Below are positions 5,400 to 7,638 of a stretch of 7,638 bases of DNA, piece after piece; within the stretch, counting starts at the first letter, position 1; each line of letters opens with the position of its first letter. The notes below the pieces were generated by a model. It had not been told where the DNA came from and did no database searches. It worked only from the letters and a program-made list of their open reading frames with translations. A program made the position numbers and the translations under genes. Origin of the DNA: an uncultured cyanobacterium (GTDB lineage: Bacteria; Cyanobacteriota; Cyanobacteriia; PCC-6307; Cyanobiaceae); contig CAIOXF010000121.1 of NCBI GenBank assembly GCA_903862155.1, positions 1-7,638 on the forward strand. Direction: 5' to 3'.

Positions 5400-7638
5400 G
5401 CTCCCGCTCCACCAGGCCCACATTGGCCTTCTCGCTGGGGGGCACCAGCACCTTGAAGCGCCCTTTCCAGGTGCTCCAGTCGGCCAGGATCGCCGCCGCC
5501 TTGCTGCTGCCGGTGGCCTCCAGGTGGGCCTCCAGCAACGGCTTGAGCATCGCCTCCTGCTCAGGAGTGCTCAGGGTGTGGATGGCCACGATCTCGGGAT
5601 TCACCCGCTCGGTGACGCCGCCGGTTTCATCCAGAAGGAAGGTCACACCGCCAGTCATGCCAGCGGCCACGTTGCGGCCGGTGCTGCCCAGCACCACCAC
5701 CACGCCACCGGTCATGTACTCGCAGCAGTGGTCGCCGGCACCTTCCACCACGGTGCGCACACCGCTGTTGCGCACGGCAAAACGCTCACCGGCGCGGCCT
5801 AGGGCGAAGAGCTCACCACCGGTGGCGCCGTAGAGGCAGGTGTTGCCCAGGATCACCTGGCTGCCGGGATCGTTGCCGCTGGCCGGAGGCACCACTGTGA
5901 TGCGGCCACCGTTGATGCCCTTACCCACGTAGTCGTTCGCCTCACCCACCAGGCGCACGTTCATGCCCTGCACGGCGAAGGCCCCGAAGCTCTGGCCGGC
6001 AGCACCTTCAAAGGTGAGGTCGAGCTGGCCCTGGAAGCCCTTGTTGCCATGGCGAGCAGCGATCTCACCACCCAGGCGAGCGCATACGGAACGGTCGGTG
6101 TTGAGGATCGCCACGGTGCGGGCCACCCGGGCGTGGCCGTCGATGGCGGCCATCAGCTCGGTGTCAGCCAGGAGCTGGTCTTCCAGAATCGGGCCGTTGG
6201 TGTGGGCTTCAGCGTCGTGCTGGAGCCAGGAGCGATCGGCAGCGGCGGGAATCGCATCCAGCAGGCAGGAGAGATCAAGAGCCTTGGTTTTGGCCAGCTG
6301 CACGGCTCGGGGCTTGAGCAAGTCGGTGCGACCGATCAGCTCCTCCATGGTGGCCACGCCCAGCACACTCATCAGCTGGCGCACTTCCTCAGCCACGAAG
6401 AGGAAGAAGTTCACCACGTGCTCAGGGATCCCGGTGAAGCGCTTGCGCAGGGCCTCCTTCTGGGTGGCCACGCCCACAGGGCAGTTATTGGTGTGGCAAA
6501 CGCGGGCCATGATGCAGCCCTCGGCGATCATCGCGATCGAGCCGAAGCCGAATTCCTCGGCACCCAGCAGAGCGGCGATGATCACGTCCCAGCCGGTCTT
6601 CAGGCCGCCATCGGCGCGCAGCAGCACCCGATCGCGCAGGCCGTTCTCGAGCAGGGCGCGATGCACCTCGGTGAGGCCCAGCTCCCAGGGGCCACCGGCG
6701 TGCTTGATGGAGCTCAGCGGTGAAGCGCCGGTGCCGCCGTCGTGGCCAGAGATCTGAATCACATCGGCGTTGGCCTTGGCCACGCCGGCAGCGATGGTGC
6801 CGATGCCGATCTCGGCCACCAGCTTCACGCTCACCTTGGCGGCGGGATGCACCTGGTGCAGGTCGTGGATCAGCTGGGCCAGGTCCTCAATCGAATAGAT
6901 GTCGTGGTGGGGCGGCGGCGAGATCAGACCCACCCCCGGCTTGCTGTTACGCAGCCAGGCGATGTAGGGATCCACCTTCGGGCCGGGCAGCTGGCCGCCC
7001 TCGCCGGGCTTGGCCCCCTGGGCCACCTTGATCTCGAGCTGTTTGCCGCTGCGCAGGTATTCGGGGGTGACGCCGAAGCGGCCTGAAGCGATCTGCTTGA
7101 TCGCCGAGCAGGCGGTGTCGCCGTTGCGCAGACCCTTGATGGAGGGGAGGGTGGCAGAGCGGCCCTCGCCATCCACGTCGTTGAGGACGTGGAAGCGAGC
7201 GGGATCTTCGCCGCCCTCGCCGCTATTGCTCTTCCCGCCGATGCGGTTCATCGCCACGGCGAGCACCTCGTGCGCCTCACGCGAGAGGGCACCCAGGCTC
7301 ATGCCGCCGGTGCAGAAGCGGGCGCAGATGCTCTCCACACTCTCCACCTGCTCGATCGGCAGGGGCGTGGCCGCGGGCTTGAGCTCCAGCAGGTCGCGCA
7401 GGGCGGTGACCGGCCGGTTTTCCAGCAGGGTCTGGTAGGTGGAGAAGTGGTCATAGCCCGGGCCGGTCTTCACGGCCGCATGCAGGGCCTTGGCCATCTC
7501 CGGGCTGTTGAGGTGGTATTCGCCGCCGGTGCGGTACTGCACGAAGCCCATGAACTCGAGCTTGGTGCGGTCGAGTTCGGGGAAAGCCTTGCTGTGGAAG
7601 GTGAGGGTTTCGCTGGCGAGCTCCGTGAGGCTCAGGCC
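5386..7638 (-). CDS. gltB: Ferredoxin-dependent glutamate synthase (Fd-GOGAT, GlsF/GltB type), C-terminal part
   Basis: Glutamate synthase makes two glutamates from glutamine and 2-oxoglutarate, the GOGAT half of ammonium assimilation. The frame is open to the right edge, giving 750 codons, about the C-terminal half of a protein usually near 1500 residues; the glutaminase domain lies outside. Fragment residues roughly 90-455 form the FMN barrel (GGMSLGALSREAHE, SNSGEGGEDPARF, AQGAKPGEGGQLPGPKV, SPPPHHDIYSIEDLAQLI, GHDGGTGASPLSS, DGGLKTGWDV). The 3Fe-4S cysteines are C375, C381 and C386 (CX5CX4C, followed by PVGVATQ). About residues 480-690 form the glycine-rich GXGXG beta-helix (YVGKGINGG, GNTCLYGATGG, MTGGVVVVLG). 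Between GGEDPARF and AIKQIASGRFG lies an insert of about 25-30 residues (bases near 7105-7195) containing LPSIKGLRNGDTA. It is absent from the E. coli NADPH-type large subunit as I recall it and typical of ferredoxin-dependent enzymes. That supports glsF over NADPH-type gltB; picocyanobacterial genomes often still label it gltB. The promoter is outside the window. Confidence 0.96.
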   Translation of the reverse strand, partial: GLSLTELASETLTFHSKAFPELDRTKLEFMGFVQYRTGGEYHLNSPEMAKALHAAVKTGPGYDHFSTYQTLLENRPVTALRDLLELKPAATPLPIEQVESVESICARFCTGGMSLGALSREAHEVLAVAMNRIGGKSNSGEGGEDPARFHVLNDVDGEGRSATLPSIKGLRNGDTACSAIKQIASGRFGVTPEYLRSGKQLEIKVAQGAKPGEGGQLPGPKVDPYIAWLRNSKPGVGLISPPPHHDIYSIEDLAQLIHDLHQVHPAAKVSVKLVAEIGIGTIAAGVAKANADVIQISGHDGGTGASPLSSIKHAGGPWELGLTEVHRALLENGLRDRVLLRADGGLKTGWDVIIAALLGAEEFGFGSIAMIAEGCIMARVCHTNNCPVGVATQKEALRKRFTGIPEHVVNFFLFVAEEVRQLMSVLGVATMEELIGRTDLLKPRAVQLAKTKALDLSCLLDAIPAAADRSWLQHDAEAHTNGPILEDQLLADTELMAAIDGHARVARTVAILNTDRSVCARLGGEIAARHGNKGFQGQLDLTFEGAAGQSFGAFAVQGMNVRLVGEANDYVGKGINGGRITVVPPASGNDPGSQVILGNTCLYGATGGELFALGRAGERFAVRNSGVRTVVEGAGDHCCEYMTGGVVVVLGSTGRNVAAGMTGGVTFLLDETGGVTERVNPEIVAIHTLSTPEQEAMLKPLLEAHLEATGSSKAAAILADWSTWKGRFKVLVPPSEKANVGLVEREQVAA

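Noticed and set aside
5963..6757. Plus-strand open frame of 264 codons
   Set aside because: It is opposite the highly conserved glutamate synthase FMN and 3Fe-4S region, with Ser/Arg/Ala-rich low-complexity product typical of an antisense shadow.
1..7638. CRISPR arrays, transposases, phage genes or defence modules
   Set aside because: No spaced direct repeats, terminal inverted repeats with transposase-like frames, or recognisable defence domains were seen on either strand.

Overview
The window looks like core chromosome from a high-GC picocyanobacterium, most likely of the Cyanobium / Synechococcus subcluster 5.2 type. The evidence is a cyanobacterial PsaA, a ferredoxin-type glutamate synthase, a cyanobacterial LipA, a CbiG-CobJ fusion, and very GC-rich codons throughout. 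The genus is inferred from gene content and base composition, not from a phylogenetic marker.

Layout, left to right. The minus strand carries the first 206 codons of psaA (photosystem I core), which runs off the left edge. A 458-base divergent region follows. It holds a candidate psaA promoter, a structured psaA leader, and the upstream region of the rightward genes. On the plus strand come a predicted lipoprotein of unknown function (two Ig-like beta domains and a Pro/Glu-rich tail with a GAA microsatellite) and then a cbiG-cobJ fusion, joined by an ATGA start/stop overlap. A minus-strand tRNA-Pro(CGG) lies tail-to-tail with cobJ, only 4 bases away. lipA (lipoyl synthase) is next on the plus strand, divergent from the tRNA. 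It converges on the C-terminal half of a ferredoxin-dependent glutamate synthase gene on the minus strand, which runs off the right edge. A GC-rich hairpin sits between the last two genes, with the glutamate synthase stop codon in its loop.

The functions are housekeeping and photosynthetic: photosystem I, corrin-ring synthesis, lipoylation of 2-oxoacid dehydrogenases and the glycine cleavage system, and ammonium assimilation driven by reduced ferredoxin. PSI reduces ferredoxin and Fd-GOGAT consumes it, so psaA and the glutamate synthase are linked through electron flow. I see no evidence that they are co-regulated. I found no mobile element, CRISPR array, phage gene, toxin-antitoxin pair or defence system. 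I do not think the window holds a new multi-gene system. The parts least explained by known families are the coupled lipoprotein upstream of cobJ and the psaA leader.
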